From assembly GCA_963976865.1 (NCBI GenBank), contig CAXBLY010000001.1, positions 124,001-188,000 of the forward strand: a stretch of DNA of 64,000 nt, given 5' to 3'. This document shows, piece by piece, positions 38,784 to 47,879 of the stretch; the stretch's first letter is position 1; each line of letters starts with the position of its first letter. The position numbers and the translations under genes were made by a program. Origin of the DNA: UBA1858 sp963976865 (lineage in GTDB: Bacteria; Pseudomonadota; Gammaproteobacteria; UBA4575). The notes under the pieces are model-generated. The model did not search any database. It saw only the letters and a list, made by a program, of their open reading frames with translations, and was not told the origin of the DNA.

Positions 38784-40181
38784 GTGTCTAGCCAGCTCCC
38801 CGTTGAAGTAATCACTCAACTGAAAATTATTTTCCCCGAACATGATTTATTACTGGAAGCTGCAGATTGCTGGCCCTATGGTTACGACAACAGCAAAATC
38901 CATCATCCTCCTGATGCTGTAGTATTACCTGTTACTCATGATCAGGTTGTTCGCTGCATCCAGCTCTGTAATCAGTTTACCATTCCACTGACAACTCGTG
39001 GCCGCGGCACAGGCACAACAGGTGCTTCCGTCCCCATCTCCGGAGGCATTGTCATGTCGATGGAACGCATGAATAAAATCATAAATTTTAACCCAGGCAA
39101 TCGCAGTGTACGTGTGCAGGCCGGCGTTACCAATCTGGCGCTGCAAAATTATTTATTGGAGAAAAATTTCTTCTGGGCTCCTGATCCAAGCAGCGCAGAA
39201 TTTTGTAGCATAGGAGGCAATCTGGCATGCAATGCTGCTGGTCCCAGAGCTATTAAATATGGTACGACACGCGATAATACGCTGCAATTAACTGCAGTTA
39301 CTGGTGACGGTCATACAATTTCTACAGGCAGTAAAACCACCAAGGGTGTCGTAGGTCTGGACCTGACTCGTTTAATAATAGGCTCCGAGGGCACATTAGC
39401 TGTCATTACTGAAGCAGAGTTAAAAATTATCCCTCTTCCTTCAGGGCGAAATACCATGCGCGCACTATATGAAAGTTATCAAGGTGCCTGCGATGCCATA
39501 CAGGCTATTAGCGCACAACCTCATACTCCTTGTGCAATTGAGTTTATGGATCATCACGCAATGGAGTTAATTCGTAACCATAGTGATGTATCTCTACCTG
39601 CTGGCGCACATGCAATGTTGATGATAGAAGTTGATGGCGATTCAGAATCACTTGCCATCAGCACTGACAAGATAGAACAAGCCTTATCGAATAATGAGCT
39701 GGTGGAAATTCAGCATGCCAGCACAGATACTGATAAAAAGACATTATGGCAGGCACGCAAATCACTCTCTCCTATCTTGCGTAGCCTGGCACCAAACAAA
39801 ATTAACGAAGATGTCGTGGTGCCAGTTCCTAATCTAAGCAAACTGATTGATGAACTGGATATATTATCCACCCGTTATAAATTGCCTATTGTTAATTTTG
39901 GCCACGCAGGTAATGGCAACCTTCATGTAAATATCATGTTTGACGCTGAAGATGTGACACAAAATCAGAGTGCACTTGATTGTCTTGATAAAATTTTTGA
40001 TAAAGTTCTTGAACTGGATGGCACCCTATCTGGCGAGCACGGCATCGGTATCAGCAAGCGTGATTATGTTGCCAGAGAGATTGGCATACATGAATTAACA
40101 CTAATGCGAAATATAAAAGCCCAGTTCGACCCTAGGCAAATTTTAAATCCAAATAAAAGCTTGCCTTTGTGTAACAATTAA
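38784..40181 (+). CDS. FAD-linked oxidase, D-lactate/glycolate dehydrogenase (GlcD/Dld2) type
   Basis: About 465 residues from the GTG at 38784; an ATG at 38748 is in frame but overlaps the preceding gene. It has an N-terminal PCMH-type FAD-binding domain, with TRGRGTGTTGASVPISGGIV near 70-90, and a C-terminal FAD-oxidase domain with the flavin/metal histidines in NFGHAGNGNLHVN and the family end SGEHGIG. Such enzymes oxidise D-2-hydroxy acids such as D-lactate or glycolate at the membrane. No GlcE/GlcF partners or Fe-S motif are present. The substrate is not determined. Confidence 0.85.
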   Translation: MSSQLPVEVITQLKIIFPEHDLLLEAADCWPYGYDNSKIHHPPDAVVLPVTHDQVVRCIQLCNQFTIPLTTRGRGTGTTGASVPISGGIVMSMERMNKIINFNPGNRSVRVQAGVTNLALQNYLLEKNFFWAPDPSSAEFCSIGGNLACNAAGPRAIKYGTTRDNTLQLTAVTGDGHTISTGSKTTKGVVGLDLTRLIIGSEGTLAVITEAELKIIPLPSGRNTMRALYESYQGACDAIQAISAQPHTPCAIEFMDHHAMELIRNHSDVSLPAGAHAMLMIEVDGDSESLAISTDKIEQALSNNELVEIQHASTDTDKKTLWQARKSLSPILRSLAPNKINEDVVVPVPNLSKLIDELDILSTRYKLPIVNFGHAGNGNLHVNIMFDAEDVTQNQSALDCLDKIFDKVLELDGTLSGEHGIGISKRDYVAREIGIHELTLMRNIKAQFDPRQILNPNKSLPLCNN

Positions 40182-40187
40182 CCGGGA

Positions 40188-40424
40188 TTATAGGACCAGC
40201 ACAAAGACCAGATATATTGCGACGACTGCAGACACCGCTGACATGGATACTGCTAATACCTGGAATCGATTATCTGTTCTCTGACTTTTATTTCCCTGTT
40301 CAATTCTGGCAAATGCACATGCTACCTGGCTTCCCGAAATTCTTTGTGTGTCTTCAGCAGGGGACTGCTCTTCACTTTCCTTACTGAGATTGTTTTGATT
40401 GTCTAAGCTTAACTCGACATGCAT
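40188..40424 (-). CDS. Small C-tail membrane protein downstream of dsrP, unknown function
   Basis: 78 residues, not recognised. The first 55 residues are polar and Gln/Ser/Glu-rich; residues about 56-78 form one hydrophobic helix that ends the protein, so it should be tail-anchored in the inner membrane. A strong Shine-Dalgarno (GGAGG) stands seven bases before the ATG, which supports translation. It lies in the dsr direction, 190 bases after dsrP, where dsrN would sit in Allochromatium. A CRP-like palindrome precedes it. It converges with the FAD oxidase, six bases apart. Confidence 0.6.
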   Translation of the reverse strand: MHVELSLDNQNNLSKESEEQSPAEDTQRISGSQVACAFARIEQGNKSQRTDNRFQVLAVSMSAVSAVVAIYLVFVLVL

Positions 40425-40512
40425 TGGCTACCTCCAAATAATAGCAACTAGACTCAAACATCAGGTGTAGCCTGCGCTTGATATCAACGCGGATAAGTTT
40501 GCGTTACAGAGG

Positions 40513-40518
40513 TATTTA
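40513..40518 (-). promoter_or_regulatory. Candidate -10 box for the small membrane protein gene
   Basis: On the minus strand TAAATA fits a sigma70 -10 element about 90 bases upstream of the start codon. A start of transcription near 40506 would put the centre of the CRP-like palindrome at about -61, the classical class I activator position. There is no clear -35 box, as often at activator-dependent promoters. Tentative. Confidence 0.3.
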
Positions 40519-40558
40519 TCGGCAAATAACAGACATCTTTAGACTTGGGAGACTAAAG

Positions 40559-40574
40559 TGTGATGAATATCACA
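40559..40574. promoter_or_regulatory. CRP/Vfr-type binding site
   Basis: The palindrome TGTGATGAATATCACA matches the CRP consensus TGTGA-N6-TCACA perfectly in both half-sites, with A/T-rich flanks (AAAG on the left, TTTTT on the right) as in strong sites. It lies between dsrP and the 78-residue membrane protein gene, 135 bases before that gene's start. Function is inferred from the motif; no CRP gene is in the window. Confidence 0.6.
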
Positions 40575-40583
40575 TTTTTATGA

Positions 40584-40606
40584 CATACGACACACCGCAT
40601 CGTATG
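40584..40606 (-). other. Stem-loop after dsrP
   Basis: A 7-bp inverted repeat CATACGA/TCGTATG with a 9-base loop begins eight bases after the dsrP stop on the minus strand. No T-run follows it, so it is more likely a 3'-end stabilising structure for the dsr mRNA than an intrinsic terminator. Confidence 0.4.
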
Positions 40607-40613
40607 CAGTAGA

Positions 40614-41816
40614 TTACTTTTTCGCTTCGATGATTTTGTCGGACAGACTATCAGGCAGAAAATCAAGCACCGCCACACCGACAGTCACCAGCAGCAGAGA
40701 TACCGCAACTCCAGCAATACCCAGGAGTATTTCCCAGATACTGGGGCTGTACTGACCCACTTCGCCATCAAAGAATGAGCTGCTGATTTCCATGCCAGGA
40801 AACATCTCCAAAGGATAAGCCTGACCACCGATGACTATGACATAAACCTGGGCTAATCCGCCTAATATCACCATTGCACAAGCTGCGATGAGTGTTTTAC
40901 GGCAGTTTTTAGTTTGTGGCATATAGATCAATGCCAGCGGGATTATCCCTCCAATTAATACCTGTCCAATCCAGAATAAAGTTGTGTAAATTCCTCCATC
41001 GACAAGTAGAAACTTTTCGACTGCATGATGTTCAGTCGCGTATAGATTGGTCACATGATACACCGCTACAAAATACAGAATACTGGCAACAAATACGCCC
41101 AGCAAATTACGCATCTTATTCAGAATAACATCGCCTAGCGGACGTTCTGTCCATGTGTAAGCTGCCAGTAACACTAAAATATAAAATGCCAGTCCAAAGG
41201 CAAAAGACATAATAATGAACATTGGAGCCAGCATGGCAGTATCGTATGCGCTGCGCGCCACCAGGAAACCAAATATTGAACCCGTACCTGTGGTTAGTAT
41301 TAAGCGCCATATAAATGCAATCAGACCAGCTTTTTTACTGTATTTCTGCATGGCATTGTCCATCATCCACCACATATAGATACCGACGATGACGAAAAAT
41401 CCGGTATACAGGAATATATTCCAGGCAAAAATTGATTTGAAATTATATTTGGTCATCGCAACAATCAATCGATCTGGACGACCCAGATCCAGCACTAATA
41501 CGGCCAGTCCACCTGCCAGTAATGCAATTGCAAGCAGCGCTGACAGTCTGGCCAGTGGCTTGTATTCGACTTTGCCAAACACAGAAGCAATAGAGGCAAC
41601 ATTGAGTGCGCCGGATGCTGCAACGATAAGGAAGATCGCAAACACATGCGGGAGTCCCCACACGATCTGGTTATTCATGCCTGTAATCACATGACCTTCC
41701 ACTTCCATGTGATGTGCAGACAAGACACCGATCACCGCAATCAAGGCCAGGCCGACTAACAACATCCAGAATTTAGATGAACGTGCCTCAATAGTGCTAT
41801 ATCGTAAGCTATCCAT
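40614..41816 (-). CDS. dsrP: DsrP, NrfD-family membrane subunit of the DsrMKJOP complex
   Basis: 400 residues with about ten membrane helices, of the NrfD/PsrC family. DsrP is thought to exchange electrons between the quinone pool and periplasmic DsrJ/DsrO in the transmembrane DsrMKJOP complex that serves DsrC. It follows dsrO by four bases and ends the recognised dsr operon. No cofactor motif is expected in this family; identity rests on topology, length and the invariant dsrJ-dsrO-dsrP order. Confidence 0.94.
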   Translation of the reverse strand: MDSLRYSTIEARSSKFWMLLVGLALIAVIGVLSAHHMEVEGHVITGMNNQIVWGLPHVFAIFLIVAASGALNVASIASVFGKVEYKPLARLSALLAIALLAGGLAVLVLDLGRPDRLIVAMTKYNFKSIFAWNIFLYTGFFVIVGIYMWWMMDNAMQKYSKKAGLIAFIWRLILTTGTGSIFGFLVARSAYDTAMLAPMFIIMSFAFGLAFYILVLLAAYTWTERPLGDVILNKMRNLLGVFVASILYFVAVYHVTNLYATEHHAVEKFLLVDGGIYTTLFWIGQVLIGGIIPLALIYMPQTKNCRKTLIAACAMVILGGLAQVYVIVIGGQAYPLEMFPGMEISSSFFDGEVGQYSPSIWEILLGIAGVAVSLLLVTVGVAVLDFLPDSLSDKIIEAKK

Positions 41817-41820
41817 GCGT

Positions 41821-42618
41821 TTACAACCCTTGATATCTAACGCCAGTATTCAAACCCAGGTCAGCACGAATCTGTGTACCACCAAAGTCTCTTAGGCGTT
41901 TTGAAATTTCACTTTGTGGATCATTCAAATCCCCAAATACAATTGCCTGATGCCCATCCTTTTCACAGGCCTCGGCACACGCCGTGGTATTTTCACCGGC
42001 ATCAACCTTATGAACACACATATTACAGCTGTCTACACAGCCTTTACCACGTGGTGTATGTGGCAATTGATTTTCCAGCACTTCGTGTACAAATGATCGC
42101 GCCTTGTATGGGCAAGCCATCATGCAGTAGCGACAACCGATACAGGTGTGCATGTTAACCAGCACTATTCCATCTTCACGTTTAAATGATGCACCTGTTG
42201 GACATACATCAACACATGGTGGATGCTCACAGTGCTGACACATAACTGGAAATGATTTTGTGTTTTCTGTCGCTGGATCTTTAACAGTCAGCTTTCTAAT
42301 CCACTGGGAATCTGTCGCTGAGCCTTCTTCAGGCCATAAGCCGTGTTCATCGTTACAGGCAGTAACACAGGCATCACAATCTTCTGTACACTGATTAACA
42401 TTAACCAGCATCCCCCAGCGCACTTTGTCTGTTACCGCCTGGTCAGCGGGCTTCGCTGAAGCAGTTTCGTAGAGCACCACTCCGGGGGCAATAGCCAGGC
42501 CAGAAGCTCCTACCAGACCACCAATAAACGAACGTTTACTATGGTCAGTCTGCTGCTCATCTTTTACAGATTCAGATTTGCGTAATAGTTTGTATGCTTT
42601 GCTAACGACGTTATTCAT
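41821..42618 (-). CDS. dsrO: DsrO, periplasmic ferredoxin-like Fe-S subunit
   Basis: 265 residues. DsrO carries four [4Fe-4S] clusters on the periplasmic side of DsrMKJOP. The cysteine groups are visible as CTEDCDACVTAC, CQHCEHPPCVDVCP, CIGCRYCMMACP and the group from CVDSCNMC to the following CAEAC. The N-terminus looks like a Tat leader, but its twin-arginine pair is K28-R29 in SKRSFIGG followed by a hydrophobic stretch. It overlaps dsrJ by four bases. Confidence 0.96.
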   Translation of the reverse strand: MNNVVSKAYKLLRKSESVKDEQQTDHSKRSFIGGLVGASGLAIAPGVVLYETASAKPADQAVTDKVRWGMLVNVNQCTEDCDACVTACNDEHGLWPEEGSATDSQWIRKLTVKDPATENTKSFPVMCQHCEHPPCVDVCPTGASFKREDGIVLVNMHTCIGCRYCMMACPYKARSFVHEVLENQLPHTPRGKGCVDSCNMCVHKVDAGENTTACAEACEKDGHQAIVFGDLNDPQSEISKRLRDFGGTQIRADLGLNTGVRYQGL

Positions 42619-43106
42619 TTTGACTGATCTGACAATAAACTTGTTTTCAGGATTAACTCGCTGGCAGTTGCCTTTATATTTTCATGAGGATTCGTACCGT
42701 CAGCAGCATGTTGTTTTATCGCTTCGCGCACTGCGGACTCGGGTCGATCAGCATGACACTGAAAGCAGTCGATATTTACCGCTGCATAAGTATGGCAACT
42801 CGCACAGAAGTGTTCTTCGCTATTTGAATAGCGAGCGTATTCTCCTTTAGCGTTAGGCGTAATATGACAGTCAATACAATTTTTCAGACTGTGCTTTTCT
42901 GTACGTATACCATGTAAAACTGTCTCATCCCGTTGATGTAAAACCGTCTCAAAATGATTGGTACGCATCCATACCGGATCTTCCACGCACTGATCACCTT
43001 TAGGTGGAGGTACTTTACTTTCATCCGCTATCGATGATGTACAGACCATTAGCAGGAATAGCCCAATTAAAACATTGGCTAGAATGCTTGTACGTATCGC
43101 TCCCAT
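42615..43106 (-). CDS. dsrJ: DsrJ, periplasmic triheme cytochrome c
   Basis: 163 residues. A signal peptide/anchor (about 7-27) leads into a domain with three heme c sites: C77-x2-C80-H81, C101-x2-C104-H105 and C114-x2-C117-H118. DsrJ is the triheme subunit of DsrMKJOP, and one heme in Allochromatium has an unusual His/Met/Cys ligation; C40 in GDQCVED is the likely extra cysteine. The gene overlaps dsrO by four bases and follows dsrL by 38. Confidence 0.95.
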   Translation of the reverse strand: MGAIRTSILANVLIGLFLLMVCTSSIADESKVPPPKGDQCVEDPVWMRTNHFETVLHQRDETVLHGIRTEKHSLKNCIDCHITPNAKGEYARYSNSEEHFCASCHTYAAVNIDCFQCHADRPESAVREAIKQHAADGTNPHENIKATASELILKTSLLSDQSK

Positions 43107-43144
43107 ATTACTGAACTAACTTATTATGCGTTGTATAGTTATAA

Positions 43145-45097
43145 TTAATGATCGCCCAATGCCATGTCGATGTAACCCGTAGGACAGACGTCGGCACAGA
43201 TATGGCAACCGATACATTTGTCATAATTTGTATCTACGTAACGGCCAGTCGTTTTCTGATCCTTTTTAACACGGAATACTGCATCCTGTGGGCAGTAAAT
43301 CACACAGTTATCACACTCAAAACACATACCACAGCTCATACAGCGACCGGCTTCTTCAACCGCCTGCTCTTCTGACAAGCCAATCATACGTTCTTCAAAG
43401 TGACCCAGAACCTGTTCTGAATCCGGGCCATGTGAATCACGCAAAACACGCGGGGTATATTCAAAATGCCCCAGGAACAAACGATCTGCCGAGATTATTT
43501 CCTGGGCTGAACGATCTTCGTAGTTGTGTATAGAGAAACCAGCTTCATCTGTACCTCGTATTTCTCCAGCACTATATGCTTCTGGCTCAAGTCCTGTTTC
43601 TTGCAGCTTCTCAAGAAGAGAAAAATGATGCACATCCACTTTAGGACGTTTTCCGTATTCCTGTCCCTTGAGGTAGTAGTCAACGCTGTCTGCGCAAATT
43701 GACGCTTGTCCAATTGCTGTCGTTAACAGGTGTGGACGAATAATATCGCCACATACAAAATGTCCTTTTTTACCAGGTACTTGATAGTGCTTATCTGCAT
43801 CAATCAGACCACGGCCATTATCAAATGCTTCCAGTCCTTCCAAGTCACCACCCTGACCAATTGCAGATACAATTAAATCACATTCAATATTATATTCTGT
43901 GCCTTCTACTGGTGTAGGGCGTCCATCTACCATTTCGCATTTAGCCATGCGTAATGCCGTTGCACGGCCTTCGTCATTAACAATCACTTCGACTGGCATC
44001 ACACCATTATCAATACGTACGCCTTCATGAAGTGCATCATGTACTTCATGTTCAGCAGCGGTCATCGCCTCACGCTCGAACAATGAAGTCAAGGTGACAT
44101 CTGCACCTTCACGTGCAGCTGCGTAAGCTGCATCATGTGCAACGTAGCCTCCGATAACATGCTCGGGTGCTTCTTTCTTATCTAGTTTAGATATCTTTCC
44201 AAGTCGACGCGCTACAGATACAACGTCGATTGAAGTATCACCACCACCGACGCATACCACACGATCAGCAGTTACTTTTAAAATTCCTTTGTTGAATGCT
44301 TCCAGAAACTTAACCCCGGCAACGCAGTTAGGTGCATCACCATTTGGTACCGGAAGGCTTCGGCCTGACTGGCACCCTAATGCCCATACAACAGCATCAT
44401 ATTCTTTCTCTACATCTTCGATAGCTACATCGCGACCTACACGAGTATTCAAACGTACTTCGATGTCGCCAAGATCTAGAATTCTTTGAATTTCCGCATC
44501 CAGGTAATCCCGTGGTGTTCGGTATCCTGGAATACCGTATTTGAACATGCCACCAAGTTCGTCATGATCATCAAAAATGATACTTGCGTGTCCCTTACGT
44601 CGTAACTGATAAGCTGCTGCCAAACCTGCGGGACCGCCACCGATAATGGCAATTTTCTTTCCGCTTAATTGAGCTGGCGCTTCAAATTTAAAGCTTTCTT
44701 TGGTTGCTGTATCCCCAATATATTGTTCTACAGAATTAATGCCAACAAAGTCTTCTACGTGGTTGCGGTTACAACCATCCTGGCAAGGAGCTGGGCATAC
44801 TCGACCCATCATTGATGGGAATGGGTTCGCGTCGGTGGAACGACGGAAGGCATATTCCTGCATAGTCACGCCTTCTGGTGGTGTTTCTATGCCGCGGACG
44901 ATATCTAGCCAGCCACGAATATCTTCACCCGATGGGCAGCTACCCTGGCAGGGTGGTGTACGGTGTACGTATGTAGGACATTTATGTGATGCATCACCTT
45001 CAAATATTTGATCACCAAAATTTCCCCATTGGTGGTCGCCATCATCATACTTACGAAACGTAAGTTTGTAAGACATGTCATCCTTTGATGTAGCCAT
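43145..45097 (-). CDS. dsrL: DsrL, NAD(P)H-dependent iron-sulfur flavoprotein
   Basis: 650 residues. DsrL copurifies with DsrAB in sulfur oxidisers and passes its electrons to NAD+. It resembles the small subunit of glutamate synthase: N-terminal Fe-S cysteines (C50, C54, C101, C105, C109), the FAD loop GGGPAGLA from 153, and the NAD-binding GGGDTSIDV near 286. The C-terminus carries two ferredoxin clusters, CMSCGMCFECDNCVIYCP and CIGCHICADVCPTG. dsrL is a marker of the oxidative pathway and is in its usual place between dsrK and dsrJ. Confidence 0.97.
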   Translation of the reverse strand: MATSKDDMSYKLTFRKYDDGDHQWGNFGDQIFEGDASHKCPTYVHRTPPCQGSCPSGEDIRGWLDIVRGIETPPEGVTMQEYAFRRSTDANPFPSMMGRVCPAPCQDGCNRNHVEDFVGINSVEQYIGDTATKESFKFEAPAQLSGKKIAIIGGGPAGLAAAYQLRRKGHASIIFDDHDELGGMFKYGIPGYRTPRDYLDAEIQRILDLGDIEVRLNTRVGRDVAIEDVEKEYDAVVWALGCQSGRSLPVPNGDAPNCVAGVKFLEAFNKGILKVTADRVVCVGGGDTSIDVVSVARRLGKISKLDKKEAPEHVIGGYVAHDAAYAAAREGADVTLTSLFEREAMTAAEHEVHDALHEGVRIDNGVMPVEVIVNDEGRATALRMAKCEMVDGRPTPVEGTEYNIECDLIVSAIGQGGDLEGLEAFDNGRGLIDADKHYQVPGKKGHFVCGDIIRPHLLTTAIGQASICADSVDYYLKGQEYGKRPKVDVHHFSLLEKLQETGLEPEAYSAGEIRGTDEAGFSIHNYEDRSAQEIISADRLFLGHFEYTPRVLRDSHGPDSEQVLGHFEERMIGLSEEQAVEEAGRCMSCGMCFECDNCVIYCPQDAVFRVKKDQKTTGRYVDTNYDKCIGCHICADVCPTGYIDMALGDH

Positions 45098-45135
45098 TAC
45101 TCTGCTCCTAGTTACCTAATACCGTTTTAATTTAG

Positions 45136-46683
45136 TTAAGCCGCTTCAACATCATCAGATATTGAATCTTCTTCATCGCTTTCGCCATCGTTTTGTCCTG
45201 TCAGGACAATGGCATTACTGACCAGCTGATGCACACTGACAATCTGGTCCATACTGAAGTCATAGTACGGGAATATTTTTGAGAATTGACTCTTGCATAT
45301 AGCGCAGATCGCAGCCATATGCGTGACGCCATTCTGCTCAGTCACTTGTTTTAGGGCTTGCATTCGAGGCATCGCACCTTTTACACGTAACTCAATCAGA
45401 TCATCTGTTAACAGACCACCGCCACCACCACAGCAATACGTACCTTCTTTGATGGAGTGCTCTGGCATGTCGTAAAAATTATTGCAGGATGCTTTAATAA
45501 TGTCGCGTGGAATTGTAAATTGCCCGCCAGGTGTATCACCCATACGTGATGCACGCGCAACATTACATGAGTCGTGATAGGTCAATGTCATATGATCATT
45601 GCCTGACTTATCCAGTTTTATTGTTCCGTCTTGTATAAATCCATGTGTCACTTCACAGATATGTTGTGGTACTGGGTAATTTGGGTCCAGAAAATCAAAT
45701 GGTCCTGCCAGCGTATTCAGGAAACTGTATGCGACACGCCATGCATGCCCGCATTCTCCGAATACAATTCTCTTCACACCCAGATCAATTGCGGCTTTGC
45801 GAATGCGTAACGCCAGTTTTTGCATGTTTTCATAGCTACCGATAAACATGCCAAAGTTAGCCGCTTCACTTGCATACGAACTCATTGTCCATGAGACACC
45901 GGCCTCGTGGAATACTTTTGCATAACCAATCAGACCATCGATATGAGGCTCGGCAAAGAAATCTGCTGACGGTGTAATCAACAGCACATCAGCACCTTTG
46001 ACATCAAGAGGCATTTTAACTTTAACGCCTGTCTCATCTTCTATGTCTTCTTCCAGACCTTCCAGTGTATCGATCAGTGCCGGTTCAGGCAGGCCAAGGT
46101 TGTTACCCAGCGTCTGCGCTTTACCAATAATTTCGTTACAGTATTTTTGACCTTTACCTACAGTGTCCATGATTTCACGTGCTGCCATGGAGATTTCTGC
46201 GGTATCGATCCCATACGGGCAATACACAGAACAGCGTCGACACTGTGAGCACTGATGGAAATAGGTATACCAGTCATCCAGCACTTCTTCAGTAAGGTCT
46301 TCTGCCCCGACCAGTTTAGGCATTATCTTGCCGGCTAAAGTGTAGTAGCGACGATAAACCTTGCGGAACAAATCCTGCCGTGCAACAGGCATGTTTTTAG
46401 GATCAGTTGTCCCCAGGTAATAATGACATTTATCAGTGCAGGCTCCACACTTCACACAGGAATCCAGATAAACAGATAATGAACGATACTTATTGGTAAG
46501 CTCACCCATCTTCTCAATCGCGACTTCTTTCCAGTTATCAATTAATTCGCCTGGATAACCCAACTGAGTCTGGAATTGCTCTTTTGCTACGTAAGGAGCG
46601 CTGTGCGCCATTGCATCCTTCTGCAACTTTGGAATAATTGGATATTCTCTTAATTCCGGTACTTCAAATTTAGCGTCGGCCAT
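45136..46683 (-). CDS. dsrK: DsrK, HdrD-like Fe-S catalytic subunit
   Basis: 515 residues. DsrK is the cytoplasmic heterodisulfide-reductase-like subunit of DsrMKJOP that is believed to act on the DsrC cysteines. Two N-terminal [4Fe-4S] sites are visible, C76/C79/C82/C86 and C145/C148/C151/C155. The C-terminal half carries the CCG-type domain with CCGGGGGLL, where the special catalytic cubane is expected. It follows dsrM by 20 bases. Confidence 0.97.
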   Translation of the reverse strand: MADAKFEVPELREYPIIPKLQKDAMAHSAPYVAKEQFQTQLGYPGELIDNWKEVAIEKMGELTNKYRSLSVYLDSCVKCGACTDKCHYYLGTTDPKNMPVARQDLFRKVYRRYYTLAGKIMPKLVGAEDLTEEVLDDWYTYFHQCSQCRRCSVYCPYGIDTAEISMAAREIMDTVGKGQKYCNEIIGKAQTLGNNLGLPEPALIDTLEGLEEDIEDETGVKVKMPLDVKGADVLLITPSADFFAEPHIDGLIGYAKVFHEAGVSWTMSSYASEAANFGMFIGSYENMQKLALRIRKAAIDLGVKRIVFGECGHAWRVAYSFLNTLAGPFDFLDPNYPVPQHICEVTHGFIQDGTIKLDKSGNDHMTLTYHDSCNVARASRMGDTPGGQFTIPRDIIKASCNNFYDMPEHSIKEGTYCCGGGGGLLTDDLIELRVKGAMPRMQALKQVTEQNGVTHMAAICAICKSQFSKIFPYYDFSMDQIVSVHQLVSNAIVLTGQNDGESDEEDSISDDVEAA

Positions 46684-46703
46684 TCTTCTTATGCTCTATT
46701 GTG

Positions 46704-47429
46704 TTACTTGGAAGATTCCAACTTGATTGCCCATGCCGAGATATGACGTTTTTCACGTGGGTTATCCACTTGATTACGCGTCGGACTAAAGAATACACCT
46801 GGTGCATGTAGCAATTTAGAGATTGGGAATATTGCCATTAATATAATCACTAATGACAAGTGAATAACTAAAATAGTATCAGTCGGCATTGTTCGAATAT
46901 CAAACACCATCAAGCCTAATAAGTATGATTTCAGTGTGACAATGTCTGTATGCGTGACAAACGTCATTAATGCACCTGTTACCCCAATACCAATAATAAG
47001 TAACAACATTAAATAATCAGATGGTGCAGATATATATCGCACACGATCCACAACAATGCGCCTGAATAATAATCCACCCAGGCCAATCAGCATGGCTATT
47101 GATGCGTATTTACCAAATGGTTGTATTAATCCAACCCACCACCAGACAGGGTCTGTGAAATAACGCAGATGGCGCAATAAAACCAGTAATAATCCAAAGT
47201 GGAACAACCAGCCAAACAGCCAAATCCATTTGTTGGCTTTAAATAAACTTTCAAAGATGGTGATTTCTTTAAATATTCGAAACGCTACACCCGGGGCTGT
47301 TGTCGGTGCAGGCGTGGTTGGAATTTTAAGTGGTGCAGGTGTCTTAATGTATTTGCGAATACGGTACGCTAGGCCGAAAACCAGAATAGCCGTTGCGGCA
47401 TAGAATAATATGGCAAATAAAATAGACAT
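46704..47429 (-). CDS. dsrM: DsrM, NarI-like diheme b cytochrome membrane subunit
   Basis: 241 residues with about five to six hydrophobic helices, related to NarI/HdrE-type b cytochromes. DsrM carries heme b and links quinone to DsrK in the membrane. Candidate heme-ligand histidines lie in WLFHFGLL, LLRHLRYF, VIHLSL and SKLLHAPG. It is the first gene after dsrC and starts 76 bases past it, behind a strong stem-loop. Confidence 0.95.
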   Translation of the reverse strand: MSILFAILFYAATAILVFGLAYRIRKYIKTPAPLKIPTTPAPTTAPGVAFRIFKEITIFESLFKANKWIWLFGWLFHFGLLLVLLRHLRYFTDPVWWWVGLIQPFGKYASIAMLIGLGGLLFRRIVVDRVRYISAPSDYLMLLLIIGIGVTGALMTFVTHTDIVTLKSYLLGLMVFDIRTMPTDTILVIHLSLVIILMAIFPISKLLHAPGVFFSPTRNQVDNPREKRHISAWAIKLESSK

Positions 47430-47447
47430 AATAATAAAATACTAAAG

Positions 47448-47494
47448 CGCATTTGCGTAATAACCGAGCAAGCCTATGGCCCACTCGGCTTATT
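47448..47494 (-). other. 3' stem-loops after dsrC
   Basis: Between dsrC and dsrM the minus strand folds into AATAA-g-CCGAG pairing with CTCGG-TTATT (47459-47494, ten base pairs with one bulge), whose loop has an inner GCC/GGC pair. A second small hairpin CGCA/TGCG (47448-47457) follows. There is no T-run, so processing or 3'-end protection is more likely than termination. Both are read by eye. Confidence 0.5.
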
Positions 47495-47505
47495 AGCAAA
47501 CTAAC

Positions 47506-47838
47506 TTATACGCATCCTGTTGGCTTTGGAAGACCCGCATACTTACATGCTTGCTTTGCAGGGCCATATGGGAATAGCTCATACAAGTACTTACTATTAC
47601 CTTTGTCTTTTCCAAGCTTCTTGCCAATTGCTTTAGTTAAAACACGCACTGCTGGAGCAATTTGATACTCTTCGTAGTATTCACGAAGAAAGTTAATTAC
47701 TTCCCAGTGGTTTTCATCCAAATCAGCGCCATCAGCTTCAGCCATAGCTGTTGCAAGCTCTGGTCTCCACTGATTCAAATCTGCCAAATAACCTTCTTCA
47801 TCAGTCTCATAACTTTGACCGTCTACTTCTATTGCCAT
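47506..47838 (-). CDS. dsrC: DsrC, sulfur-carrier protein
   Basis: 110 residues. DsrC carries sulfur as a persulfide or trisulfide between DsrEFH, DsrAB and DsrMK in the cytoplasm. The flexible C-terminal arm keeps both redox cysteines: C98 (in QACKYAG) and the penultimate C109 (in PTGCV), ten residues apart, the mark of true DsrC rather than TusE or RspA. A GGAG ribosome site precedes the ATG. The gene is flanked on both sides by strong stem-loops, suggesting separate mRNA processing. Confidence 0.98.
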   Translation of the reverse strand: MAIEVDGQSYETDEEGYLADLNQWRPELATAMAEADGADLDENHWEVINFLREYYEEYQIAPAVRVLTKAIGKKLGKDKGNSKYLYELFPYGPAKQACKYAGLPKPTGCV

Positions 47839-47879
47839 GTGTTGTATCTCCTATCGTAGTATTGCTAAACGCAAATCTA

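Noticed and set aside
40584..40606. Intrinsic terminator of the dsr operon
   Set aside because: Stem is good but an A-run, not a T-run, follows on the minus strand.
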